Below are positions 1-7,233 of a stretch of DNA of 15,077 nt, piece after piece. Where the stretch lies: NCBI GenBank assembly GCA_910588505.1, contig CAJUPQ010000082.1:1-15077 (forward strand), given 5' to 3'. The notes under the pieces were generated by a model, which searched no databases, had not been told where the DNA came from, and worked only from the letters and a program-made list of their open reading frames with translations. Positions within the stretch are counted from its first letter, which is position 1. Every line of letters starts with the position of its first letter. The position numbers and the translations under genes are program-made. Source of the stretch: an uncultured Hungatella sp. (GTDB lineage: Bacteria > Bacillota > Clostridia > Lachnospirales > Lachnospiraceae).

Positions 1-91
1 GAGGCTGAGTTTGTATTTTTATTTTTCAAAAATCAAAAAGTTGTAAACTGGTGTAAAAACAAATACAAGGTCGAAAAATGTCGCTTTATAC

Positions 92-120
92 TTGACTGCC
101 TGCCAGATATAAGGTAAATT
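92..120 (+). promoter_or_regulatory. Putative sigma-A promoter of degV
   Basis: A -35 box TTGACT (92-97) is followed, after 17 nt, by a -10-like TAAATT (115-120). The -35 is good and the -10 matches the consensus at four of six positions. It lies about 45 bp before the degV start in an AT-rich leader. Nothing else stands out in positions 1-91. Confidence 0.4.
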
Positions 121-166
121 AAACTTTGATAAATAGTTTTTAAAACTACATTTGCTTGGGGGATAT

Positions 167-1000
167 ATGGTACAGATTATTACAGATTCTTCTTCCCTGT
201 ATACGCCGGAAGAAGCCAGAGCAGCCGGATTTGAAGCGGTTCCTTTATGCGTCTGTATTGATGACAGCCATGAGAGAGATCTGCTGCTTGACATGGACCA
301 ATATTATGAAAAGATCCACCGGGGCCTGCTTCCCATCACGTCGCAGCCGCCTTTGGGGGATGTGATAGAAGCTTTTGAGACTTATAAGGATTTTGAGATC
401 ATAAACATCTCCATGGCCGACGGACTGTCCGGCACCTACCAGACTGCCTGCAGCGCCAGAGAGATGACTGACCATAAGGAACGCATCCATGTGTTTAACA
501 GCCGAACCTTGTGCGGCCCTCACCAGTATATGGTGCAGACCGCCCAGAAGATGAAAGAATCCGGCTCCACAGCCCAGGAGATACTGACCTGGCTCAATGA
601 AGCCGCAGACCACTCCGAGTCCTTTCTGATTCCCCAGGATTTTTCCTTCCTCAAGCGGGGCGGACGCCTTACCCCCCTGGCCGCGGCTACAGGTTCTGTT
701 CTGAAGCTGAAACCGATCATGAAGCTGACCAAGGACGGAAAGCGGCTTGATAAGTTCGGCATCAAGCGGACCATGGCCTCCGCCGCCGAGAGCATCATTG
801 ACAGTCTGAAAGACAGGCATCTGGGAAAAGATCATATTCTCTACATCTCCCATGGCAATGCCCTGGAGGACGCCCAGAAGATAAAAGCTTTATTCCAGCG
901 CGCCTTCCAGGATCTGGAAATCCGGATCCTGGAGTTAAGCGCCGCCTTTGTGGCCCAGGGCGGGCCCCGGTGCGTAGCCATCCAGTATATCCGGCGGTAA
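167..1000 (+). CDS. DegV family fatty-acid-binding protein
   Basis: This is a 277-aa DegV-fold protein. In the family (FakB type), the protein binds a fatty acid and presents it to the kinase FakA for phosphorylation before entry into phospholipid synthesis; that role is family knowledge, and no fakA is in view. Visible signatures are the N-terminal ITDSSS (5-10), TSQPP (58-62), ISMADGLSGTYQTA (81-94, the headgroup/fatty-acid loop), FLKRGGRL (161-168) and the following GSVLKLKPIM stretch. I chose ATG 167, not the upstream TTG at 152, because GGGGGA (158-163) sits just before it and MVQIITDSSS is the canonical N-terminus. The C-terminal loop reads AQGGPRCVAIQYI, where many relatives have H-x-G-P-G; this is a modest deviation. 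The gene is monocistronic and convergent with the DUF951 gene. Confidence 0.93.
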   Translation: MVQIITDSSSLYTPEEARAAGFEAVPLCVCIDDSHERDLLLDMDQYYEKIHRGLLPITSQPPLGDVIEAFETYKDFEIINISMADGLSGTYQTACSAREMTDHKERIHVFNSRTLCGPHQYMVQTAQKMKESGSTAQEILTWLNEAADHSESFLIPQDFSFLKRGGRLTPLAAATGSVLKLKPIMKLTKDGKRLDKFGIKRTMASAAESIIDSLKDRHLGKDHILYISHGNALEDAQKIKALFQRAFQDLEIRILELSAAFVAQGGPRCVAIQYIRR

Positions 1001-1024
1001 GCCGAAGGCCCCTGGCTGCTGTCG

Positions 1025-1042
1025 CCGTCTTCACGGTTTTTT
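1025..1042 (+). terminator. Weak intrinsic terminator after degV
   Basis: A short hairpin CCGT-CTTC-ACGG (1025-1036) is followed directly by six T residues (1037-1042). The stem is only 4 bp, so it is weak alone. It overlaps the last codons of the convergent DUF951 gene. Complementary AGGCC and GGCCT further out could extend it. Confidence 0.35.
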
Positions 1043-1222
1043 AAGGCCTCTGCAGTTTTTCGTCACCAGCTTCCGCTCCACCATGATCTGGTGGCCGCAG
1101 CCCAGACATTTCAGCCTGAAGTCCGCTCCCACCCGGAGAATCTCCCATTCCTGACTGCCGCAGGGATGGGGTTTTTTTAATTTTACAATGTCTCCCACCT
1201 CAAAAACTACCTGATCTGCCAT
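1031..1222 (-). CDS. DUF951 family protein (YyzM-like)
   Basis: This 63-aa protein matches the DUF951 family of Firmicutes, small cytosolic proteins of unknown biochemical function. Recognisable features are VFEVGDIVKLKKPHPCGS near the N-terminus, EWEILRVGADFRLKC in the middle, and a C-x2-C knuckle (KCLGCGHQ) that together with the earlier Cys in HPCGS suggests a small zinc- or nucleic-acid-binding fold; that last point is inference. The ATG (1220-1222) is preceded by GGAAAGG, which overlaps the final codons of the sirtuin gene. Only 8 nt separate it from the sirtuin stop, so it is the last gene of that operon and translation may be coupled. Confidence 0.88.
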   Translation of the reverse strand: MADQVVFEVGDIVKLKKPHPCGSQEWEILRVGADFRLKCLGCGHQIMVERKLVTKNCRGLKKP

Positions 1223-1230
1223 ATCAAGTC

Positions 1231-1953
1231 TTACCTTTCCAAAATCTCGTCAAACACCTGCCCGATAGGCTCCCGGATCACCAGGTCTGCCTGGCTGTCC
1301 CTTCCGGTCTCCGACTTGTTGATGAGAACCAGCTTACTGCCCTCATAGTAGTCAATAAGCCCTGCCGCCGGGTAGACGACCAGTGACGTGCCTCCCACGA
1401 TCAACACATCCGCCTGCCGGATATACTCCACCGCCTTCTGGATGGTCTTCTGGTCCAGCCCTTCCTCATAGAGCACCACATCGGGTTTTATGATCCCGCC
1501 GCAGCTGCACCTGGGCACGCTCTCTGCCTGGGTCACAGCCTCCAGACCATAAAACTTCCCGCATTTTGCACAGTAATTCCGATGGATAGAGCCGTGAAGC
1601 TCCAGAACCTCCCTGCTTCCCGCCATCTGATGGAGCCCGTCAATATTCTGGGTGATAACAGCCTTTAACTTCCCCTGCTGCTCTAACCTGGCCAGAGCCA
1701 AATGGGCTTTGTTAGGCTTCGCGTCGGTGATCACCATCTTGTTTTTATAAAACCTGAAAAACTCCTCCGGATTTCTCTGGTAAAAACTGTGGCTGATGAT
1801 GGTCTCCGGCGGATATTGATACTCCTGATGATAGAGCCCGTCCTGGCTTCTGAAATCCGGGATCCCGCTCTCCGTAGACACCCCCGCTCCGCCAAAGAAA
1901 ACGATGTTGTCGCTTTCCTCAATCCACTGCTTCAGCACTTCCTTTTCTGTCAC
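1231..1953 (-). CDS. cobB: NAD-dependent protein deacylase, sirtuin family
   Basis: This 240-aa Sir2 enzyme removes acyl groups from protein lysines while consuming NAD and releasing nicotinamide and O-acyl-ADP-ribose. The Rossmann/NAD signature GAGVSTESGIPDFRS is at 22-36, TQNIDGLH at 101-108 and the catalytic His at 120 (LELHG). The structural zinc is held by Cys128, Cys131, Cys149 and Cys151, and GGTSLVVYPAAG (187-198) closes the NAD pocket. I chose GTG 1953 because a very strong GGAAGGAGGAGGGGG lies just upstream. The ATG at 1980 and longer versions have no comparable site and add a non-homologous extension. It overlaps the upstream 99-aa gene by 35 nt, which suggests translational coupling. 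Length is typical for the family. Confidence 0.93.
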   Translation of the reverse strand: MTEKEVLKQWIEESDNIVFFGGAGVSTESGIPDFRSQDGLYHQEYQYPPETIISHSFYQRNPEEFFRFYKNKMVITDAKPNKAHLALARLEQQGKLKAVITQNIDGLHQMAGSREVLELHGSIHRNYCAKCGKFYGLEAVTQAESVPRCSCGGIIKPDVVLYEEGLDQKTIQKAVEYIRQADVLIVGGTSLVVYPAAGLIDYYEGSKLVLINKSETGRDSQADLVIREPIGQVFDEILER

Positions 1954-2218
1954 TGCCCCCTCCTCCTTCCAACTGTTCATTGAGCCACGCCTGGGCATCC
2001 AAAAGCCCCTCCTTTGTAAACGGAAATAATTTCTCGGTCTTATCCTCCTGAGGCGTGGCGTCGGAACACGCCTCCCCGATCCAGAAGACCGCTGCCAGCT
2101 TGTCTTCTTCCTCCTGGCTGCTCCTCTTTTCAAGAACAAACCTTAAAGGGCCGTCGCTGCCTGTATAACGGCTTTTCTTTAACAGAGGAATCCCCATAAT
2201 CCCCGACAGATTTATCAT
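1919..2218 (-). CDS. Hypothetical protein, 99 aa, first gene of the cobB operon
   Basis: I do not recognise the family. The protein begins MINLSGIMGIPLLKKSRYTG, continues with a charged KRSSQEEEDK segment and a hydrophobic AAVFWIGEA strand, and has a region near FPFTKEGLLDAQAWLNEQLE likely to form a helix. It ends in a Gly-rich tail (EGGGGSDRKG). The tail is largely a by-product of the strong ribosome site for cobB lying in this reading frame. ATG 2218 is chosen for GGCAGGGAG upstream; a further in-frame ATG at 2254 exists but lies close to the likely transcript start. There is no signal peptide, and it is probably cytosolic. The position directly ahead of cobB, overlapping it by 35 nt, suggests a role alongside the deacylase, but this is only context. 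Confidence 0.72.
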   Translation of the reverse strand: MINLSGIMGIPLLKKSRYTGSDGPLRFVLEKRSSQEEEDKLAAVFWIGEACSDATPQEDKTEKLFPFTKEGLLDAQAWLNEQLEGGGGSDRKGSAEAVD

Positions 2219-2251
2219 CTTTACCACTCCCTGCCAAAAATAGGTTGCCCC

Positions 2252-2265
2252 CACGCATCAGCGTG
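2252..2265. promoter_or_regulatory. Short inverted repeat in the leader of the cobB operon
   Basis: CACGC-ATCA-GCGTG forms a perfect 5-bp stem with a 4-nt loop. It lies between the likely transcript start of the minus-strand operon and its first ribosome site, so it could be a leader hairpin or a small operator. There is no further support. Confidence 0.3.
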
Positions 2266-2276
2266 CTTCCTAAAGT

Positions 2277-2285
2277 ATTATACCA
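2277..2285 (-). promoter_or_regulatory. Extended -10 promoter for the cobB operon
   Basis: Read on the minus strand, this is TGGTATAAT: a perfect TATAAT with the TGn extension. No good -35 lies 16-18 nt upstream, which the extended -10 can compensate for. It sits about 60 bp before the 99-aa gene. On the plus strand of the same 170-bp divergent gap, TTGACC (2299-2304) and TAAAAT (2349-2354) are candidate elements for the SIMPL gene, but they are not correctly spaced as a pair. Confidence 0.55.
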
Positions 2286-2388
2286 CAATCTCCCAATTTT
2301 GACCTAATATATTAAGGGAAAAGAAATACATTCCTCTCTATTTTCCTGTAAAATAAAAGAAAAACTAACATGAAAGGAATTGATACTC

Positions 2389-3168
2389 ATGACACCAATA
2401 CAAAGATTATTATCCACAGCCGCCCTGTCCCTGACCGTAACCACAGCCGTCGGATGCGCTTCCCAGCCCCAGGCGGCCGCCCAGCCCCAAGCTTCGTCCT
2501 TTCCAAATTACATTGAGGTGCGCAATGTAGAACAGAACGTCATAACCGTTCAGAGCGCGGAGACTGTGAAGGTAGTTCCCGACATGGCCCAGATCAGTTT
2601 CAGCGTCGCAACCCAGGAAAAAGACGCCAAAACCTGCCAGGAGAAGAACAACGAAGATCTGACCAGGGTGATCCAGTTTCTCAAGGATTTTGGCATCAGC
2701 GCCGAGTCCATCCAGACCTCAAACTACGGCATGAATCCCATCTACGACTGGTCTGCCGGCCAGAAGATCACCGGGTATGAGATGGAAAGCGCCCTTACGG
2801 TGTCCGACATTACCATCGAACAGACAGGGACCCTGCTCACCGCCTGCGTGGACGCGGGCATCAATAATATCAACCGCGTTTCCTATTTTTCCAGCCAGTA
2901 TGATACCTGCTATCAGGAAGCCCTGACTAAGGCCATCACCTCTGCCCGGGAAAAAGCCCAGGCTATTGCTGAGGCCGGCGGCTGCGCCCTGGGCGCTGTA
3001 GTTCATGTGGAAGAATACACGGATTCCCAGGAACTGCGGTATAACAGTTACTCCAAATATTCCAGAGACAGCGGGGGCGTCGCCGAGGCCGCCATGGCGG
3101 ATATGGCGGTGGAACCAGGACAGGTCAGCATCGAAGCCAGGGTCTGTGTGGATTTTTCCATCAATTAA
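2389..3168 (+). CDS. SIMPL-domain (DUF541) lipoprotein
   Basis: This 259-aa protein carries a SIMPL/DUF541 domain (about residues 45-255), a family of mostly exported proteins whose molecular role is poorly understood. The N-terminus is a signal peptide ending in a lipobox-like AVGC (Cys23), so it is probably anchored to the outer face of the membrane. It is followed by a Gln/Ala/Pro linker (SQPQAAAQPQA). Domain landmarks are ITVQSAETVKVVPDMAQISF, the ESIQTSNYGMNPIY strand, ITGYEMESALTV, and the helix ALTKAITSAREKAQAIAEAGG. ATG 2389 is chosen over TTG 2380 because GAAAGGAA (2372-2379) is well spaced only for the ATG. The gene stands alone and its last 8 bp overlap the end of the convergent solute-binding protein, leaving no room for a terminator. 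Confidence 0.9.
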   Translation: MTPIQRLLSTAALSLTVTTAVGCASQPQAAAQPQASSFPNYIEVRNVEQNVITVQSAETVKVVPDMAQISFSVATQEKDAKTCQEKNNEDLTRVIQFLKDFGISAESIQTSNYGMNPIYDWSAGQKITGYEMESALTVSDITIEQTGTLLTACVDAGINNINRVSYFSSQYDTCYQEALTKAITSAREKAQAIAEAGGCALGAVVHVEEYTDSQELRYNSYSKYSRDSGGVAEAAMADMAVEPGQVSIEARVCVDFSIN

Positions 3169-4459
3169 GCCCCAGCGCCTCCTCTTGAAGCCTGTCAAGT
3201 TCTGCCATACACTCATCCACTGTGGCCCCGCCTAAGAGCTTTCGCACGACGATACAGGTATTGCCCCACTGCTCCATCTTCATGCTGGCATTGGAGCCGA
3301 GTACATAGACGTTTTCCTGTATTCTGTCATTAAGGGGCTTCAAAGCCGGAATGCACTCCTCCTCCACGTTTTTGGAGGGGGAGATTACTTTATTGACCTG
3401 AGAATATATTTCAAGCGCCTCATCAGAGAGAATGGTATCCAACACCTGGATGGTATCCTCCAGATGTTCCGCGTCCACGCTGATCCCATATCCCGACATG
3501 GCCATCACCGGCATCTGGCCCCGGCTGCTGGGGAATCCGATGACCTGCATCTCAAAATCCGGTTTCCCATAGGCAGTCTCCACGTTGGCTGCCCCCCAGT
3601 ACGCCATAACAATAGGCGTTTTCTGAGCAAGGAAATCCGGCCCTTCTCCATCAATGGCCTCATATGTGAAGGCAGCCTCTCTGTCGATATATCCTTTATC
3701 TATCAACTCCTGAAGATACTCAAAGCCAGGGCGCATATAGTCGCTGTACTTGGCCCTCCCTTCATTGAGGGCGTCTATCTCCGCCTTTGTATTGCCGCCG
3801 TTGTACAGCTCCGCATAGGCCTGAGCAAAGACAAAGTTCTCCAGCCACCACCGGTTGGCCCCAATAGGGGTCTCGATTCCGTTTTCCTTAAATACTCTGC
3901 AGCACTCCATCAGCTCCTCAGGAGTGTCCGGAAGCTGAAGACCGTACCGGTCAAACATATCCTTATTGACAAACAGGCCGTAGGCCACCACCTCCTGGGG
4001 AATTGCCACCAGTTTTCCGTTGACCGTGTTGCCTATCTTTACAACATCCCGCAGATTTTTGGCGCTGTCAAGCCCCGACAGGTCTAACAGCCTTCCCTCT
4101 TCCCCCAAGATCTGTATGGTATCCGGATTCAGCAGGTACAGATCATCCATATTGTTGCGGGCTCTGTCAAGGGTCACGTCATCATAGGTCTTCTCTGTGT
4201 AATCCTCCGCCGTGTAGGTTCTGTACTCCACAGTAAGGCCGAAACGCTCCTCTGCTATAGCAATGGTTCTGTCAAACGCGTTTCTGGCCGCATTCTCCGC
4301 ATTTGGTTTGGATTTTTCCATAGGTCCAAACAGATTTACCACTTTCTTTTCCCCGCCGTGGTCCGCGATCAGGTTTTTATCTGGTTCTACCTTTGCCCCG
4401 CAGCCTCCTATGGCAAATGCCGCCAGAGCAGCAAGACAGATCCGCCCTGCTCTCTTCAT
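3161..4459 (-). CDS. Extracellular solute-binding lipoprotein (ABC family 1 type), kinase-linked
   Basis: This 432-aa protein has a lipoprotein signal peptide with lipobox IGGC (Cys20) and the layout of a family 1 (sugar-type) ABC solute-binding protein. Landmarks are the N-terminal lobe with KKVVNLFGPM, a segment NTVNGKLVAIPQEVVAYGLFVNKDMFDRYGL typical of the hinge side, GANRWWLENFVFAQAY, and FLAQKTPIVMAYWGAANV. The ligand cannot be predicted, though sugars are the commonest for this group. The start lies 2 nt after the stop of the hybrid kinase, with an AGAGGAA ribosome site inside the kinase end, so the two are certainly one operon. No ABC permease or ATPase gene is nearby. I infer that it serves sensing, presenting ligand to the kinase, instead of uptake. 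Confidence 0.9.
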   Translation of the reverse strand: MKRAGRICLAALAAFAIGGCGAKVEPDKNLIADHGGEKKVVNLFGPMEKSKPNAENAARNAFDRTIAIAEERFGLTVEYRTYTAEDYTEKTYDDVTLDRARNNMDDLYLLNPDTIQILGEEGRLLDLSGLDSAKNLRDVVKIGNTVNGKLVAIPQEVVAYGLFVNKDMFDRYGLQLPDTPEELMECCRVFKENGIETPIGANRWWLENFVFAQAYAELYNGGNTKAEIDALNEGRAKYSDYMRPGFEYLQELIDKGYIDREAAFTYEAIDGEGPDFLAQKTPIVMAYWGAANVETAYGKPDFEMQVIGFPSSRGQMPVMAMSGYGISVDAEHLEDTIQVLDTILSDEALEIYSQVNKVISPSKNVEEECIPALKPLNDRIQENVYVLGSNASMKMEQWGNTCIVVRKLLGGATVDECMAELDRLQEEALGLN

Positions 4460-4461
4460 AC

Positions 4462-7035
4462 CTATTCCTCTCTTTCTATATGATCCATAGCTTCTTTTAA
4501 CAGCCTCATATCTATAGGCTTTGCAACATGCGCGTTCATCCCGGCTTCCAGGGCATCTCTCACATCTTCCGCAAATGCATTGGCTGTCATGGCTATGATA
4601 GGGATATGTTCCCCGTCCGCCCGTCCCAGGGCCCGAATCGCCCTGGCTGCCTCATACCCGTTCATCACCGGCATCTGCACATCCATCAAGATCGCGTCAA
4701 ATGTCCCTGGCTCTGTCTCGGAAAAACGCGCCACAGCCAGCTGACCGTTTTCTACGATCTCGCACACCGCTCCTTCTATATCCAGCAACTCGGACAAGAT
4801 CTCGGCATTAATGTCATTGTCCTCCGCCACGAGAAATCTCAAGCCTTTTAAACTATCTGGCTCTGTGATCTTGGGCGCCGCCTCATGGAAGCAGTCATCC
4901 CTCATGGCCACGATCTTTTCTTTAAACGCTGACACGAAAAACGGTTTGGCCAGAACCCCTGCATTGCCCAGTTGTTTTGCCTCTTCTTCCACCTCAGAGC
5001 CGTCATAGGCAGTCAAAAACAGGATTGGAATATCCGGCCTGGCCTGCCGGATCTCTCTGGCTGTCCAGGCCCCATCCATTCCCGGCATCTTCCAGTCCAG
5101 CAGGATCATCTGATAGCCATTCTCCCCGTCAGCCGCTTCCCGTACCCTGGATACGGCGTCTCCTCCGTTCAGAACTGTGTCAACCTCCACTCCCGTATCT
5201 TTCATAAGCATCCTGACGCTGCTGCATACCTCCTCATCGTCATCCACTGCCAGGATCCGGAAAATGCGGCTGTCCCTCCAAAACTGTCTGTCTGCCTGTC
5301 CATCGGGTATACGAAGCTCCAGCTCCACTGTAAAGATACTCCCCTTATCAATCTGGCTGGCTACCTGAATAGTACCGCCCATAAGTTCCACGATATTTTG
5401 GGTGATAGCCATGCCAAGCCCTGTTCCCTGAACCTTGTTTGTGGTGCTGTTTTCCGCCCTGGTAAACGCGTCAAACACAGTCTCTAAGTATTCCGGGGTC
5501 ATACCGTATCCGTTATCCTCCACCTCGATGCGGATATGCTCAAACTGACCGGACCGCTGGGGCAATCCGATGATGCGAAACCAGATATGGCCGCCCTCAG
5601 GCGTATATTTCACCGCATTGGACAAAAGATTAATTAAAATCTGGTTGATCCTGGTCTCGTCGCCGATAAGGTACTCATGTTTGATATCCGTCACTGACAC
5701 GTCAAAGCTCTGGTTCCGCTCCTTTGCCATGGGACGGATGATGGCGTCCACAGAGGACACCAGATCACTCAATGTAAAATCCCCGATCGTAAGCACCACC
5801 TTGCCGCTTTCGATTTTGGAGACGTCCAGCACATCATTGATGAGACTGAGAAGGTGGCGTCCCGACGCGGTGATCTTAGCCGTATATTCCTTTACCTTTG
5901 CTGGATTGTCCGCGTCTTTGGCAAGCAGAGTGGTAAATCCCAGGATCGCATTCATAGGAGTGCGGATGTCATGGGACATATTAGAGAGAAACATGGTCTT
6001 GGATCTACTTGCCACCTGAGCCGCCTGGAGGGCTTCTGCCAGCTGACGACTATGTATCTCCCGCTCAGATTCCCGCTCCTGCCGAAGCTTTATCTGCTGT
6101 CTCTGATTCCGATAAACTAACACGCAGCAAATTAAAAACGCGGCCAGCATGACCATTACAACCGTGTAAATATTCTGGTTTACCGCTTTCCCCTCCTGCT
6201 GGATCGCCTCAATAGGCACATATCCTATGAGATAAATAGAGCCCTCATTGACCGCCCACATAAAGATCAGGGAATCCATATTTCGGATATGGTGGTAGAA
6301 CATAAAATTTCTCCCCATACCTACGCTCTCCTCCACATCCCTCTGAACATCTGTCTCAAGGATGTTGTTAGCCCGGTAGAAATCCTCCAGATTTAAATGA
6401 CCGGCCTGACGCTCTCCCATCCCCCTGGGCTTTAGCACAAAACGCTGACTTTTCGCGTCCATGATATAGAGCAGGGCATTGCCGCCGTAAAAGCCGGAAG
6501 GCAGGGATTCTTCAAAAGAGTCATAAATATATTCAATATAGAGAACTCCTATTTCTTTATCTCCTCTCTCCACCGGACATTTCATGGTGTAGGCCCATGT
6601 TCCCATGCTGTTTAAGTATGACCGGGAAATGGGAAGGCCTTCCACACTCTTCCCGGCGGAAAAATCCAAGTCTGTCTCCGAAAAAAAATCGCTGGTATTG
6701 GAAATACCGTTCTCTTCACCGGATGCGATAAATGAGAGTTTGACCATGGTTCGATTTCGGTTATAAGAGCGGATAAATTCCTCCGGCTGTTCTAACATCG
6801 CCACCTCTTTGGCGATCAGCTTTTGAAATTCCGCCTCCTTTGTCAAGATAGCTTCCAGAGTCCCTTTGACCAGATCCAGACTTTCGCTGAGATTATTTAT
6901 GGCCGATGAGGACATCTCCGTCGAGATCCTTTGGGACAAAGTGAATACAATAGTCCCCAAAATAAAGAAGACCACTAAAATAGATAAGATCAACGGCATC
7001 CCTTTGTCTGGTCTGCTTTCTCTATGCTTTCTCAT
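4462..7035 (-). CDS. Membrane hybrid sensor histidine kinase with two receiver domains
   Basis: Numbering from ATG 7035 gives 857 aa. Transmembrane helix 1 (about 13-32), an extracellular sensor region of about 250 residues, then helix 2 (about 292-308) and a charged linker lead to the kinase core. His355 in SNMSHDIRTP is the phosphorylation site. ATP-binding boxes are NLLSN (469-473), DNGYGM (507-512) and GTGLGMA (537-543). Receiver 1 has acidic pocket Asp598-600, phospho-acceptor Asp647, Thr675 and Lys697. Receiver 2 has Glu738/Asp739, Asp785, Thr817 and Lys839. Both receivers look functional. There is no HPt or DNA-binding domain, so an outside partner is needed for output. ATG 7035 is chosen because GGAGAG sits 6 nt upstream; ATG 7047 lacks a ribosome site. 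It is co-transcribed with the solute-binding protein that follows. Confidence 0.94.
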   Translation of the reverse strand: MRKHRESRPDKGMPLILSILVVFFILGTIVFTLSQRISTEMSSSAINNLSESLDLVKGTLEAILTKEAEFQKLIAKEVAMLEQPEEFIRSYNRNRTMVKLSFIASGEENGISNTSDFFSETDLDFSAGKSVEGLPISRSYLNSMGTWAYTMKCPVERGDKEIGVLYIEYIYDSFEESLPSGFYGGNALLYIMDAKSQRFVLKPRGMGERQAGHLNLEDFYRANNILETDVQRDVEESVGMGRNFMFYHHIRNMDSLIFMWAVNEGSIYLIGYVPIEAIQQEGKAVNQNIYTVVMVMLAAFLICCVLVYRNQRQQIKLRQERESEREIHSRQLAEALQAAQVASRSKTMFLSNMSHDIRTPMNAILGFTTLLAKDADNPAKVKEYTAKITASGRHLLSLINDVLDVSKIESGKVVLTIGDFTLSDLVSSVDAIIRPMAKERNQSFDVSVTDIKHEYLIGDETRINQILINLLSNAVKYTPEGGHIWFRIIGLPQRSGQFEHIRIEVEDNGYGMTPEYLETVFDAFTRAENSTTNKVQGTGLGMAITQNIVELMGGTIQVASQIDKGSIFTVELELRIPDGQADRQFWRDSRIFRILAVDDDEEVCSSVRMLMKDTGVEVDTVLNGGDAVSRVREAADGENGYQMILLDWKMPGMDGAWTAREIRQARPDIPILFLTAYDGSEVEEEAKQLGNAGVLAKPFFVSAFKEKIVAMRDDCFHEAAPKITEPDSLKGLRFLVAEDNDINAEILSELLDIEGAVCEIVENGQLAVARFSETEPGTFDAILMDVQMPVMNGYEAARAIRALGRADGEHIPIIAMTANAFAEDVRDALEAGMNAHVAKPIDMRLLKEAMDHIEREE

Positions 7036-7050
7036 AAAACTCTCCATTTT

Positions 7051-7062
7051 GCCAGTACTGGC
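7051..7062. promoter_or_regulatory. Perfect 12-bp palindrome before the kinase gene
   Basis: GCCAGTACTGGC is fully self-complementary. It lies in the untranslated leader, just upstream of the ribosome site of the kinase gene. It is a plausible operator for a dimeric regulator or a small leader hairpin. Confidence 0.4.
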
Positions 7063-7077
7063 TGTCTGACGTTTATC

Positions 7078-7100
7078 ACTGCCAGGATATGATCGGCAGT
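7078..7100. promoter_or_regulatory. Interrupted inverted repeat near the kinase transcript start
   Basis: ACTGCC and GGCAGT are perfect inverted copies separated by 11 nt (7078-7083 and 7095-7100), about one DNA turn apart centre to centre. They lie immediately downstream of the predicted -10 box, a position where a bound repressor would block transcription. Confidence 0.4.
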
Positions 7101-7104
7101 TTTC

Positions 7105-7138
7105 ATTATACTATACCATTATCATATGCCAAAGTCAA
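7105..7138 (-). promoter_or_regulatory. Sigma-A promoter of the kinase/binding-protein operon
   Basis: On the minus strand, -35 TTGACT (7133-7138) is followed after 17 nt by TATAGT (7110-7115), with an overlapping perfect TATAAT at 7105-7110. The surrounding sequence is AT-rich. It lies about 70 bp upstream of the chosen kinase start. Confidence 0.75.
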
Positions 7139-7154
7139 AAACTGTTTCGTTTAA

Positions 7155-7195
7155 AAAGCCGGCGGGAAAAATATCCTGTTTTTCCCGCCGGCTTT
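7155..7195 (-). terminator. Strong intrinsic terminator after glf
   Basis: A perfect 17-bp stem (7155-7171 with 7179-7195, GC core GCCGGCGGG) closes a 7-nt loop. In the minus direction it ends in a run of five T. It lies between the glf stop and the kinase promoter, so it ends the exoA-to-glf transcript. The opposite strand also has a T-rich exit, so it may act both ways, but no plus-strand gene reads into it. Confidence 0.88.
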
Positions 7196-7199
7196 CTTC

Positions 7200-7233
7200 T
7201 TAAGCTGTCATTCCCTTTAAGCTGTCATTCCCT
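7200..7233. repeat. 17-bp tandem duplication over the glf stop codon
   Basis: TTAAGCTGTCATTCCCT occurs twice head to tail (7200-7216 and 7217-7233) with no mismatch. The gene-proximal copy holds the last codons and TGA of glf; the second copy repeats that stop downstream, so the protein is unchanged. Confidence 0.9.

Noticed and set aside
1981..2139. N-terminally extended sirtuin beginning upstream of 1953
   Set aside because: The extension is Arg-rich, unlike any sirtuin, and is antiframe reading of the 99-aa gene; the GTG at 1953 has a far better ribosome site.
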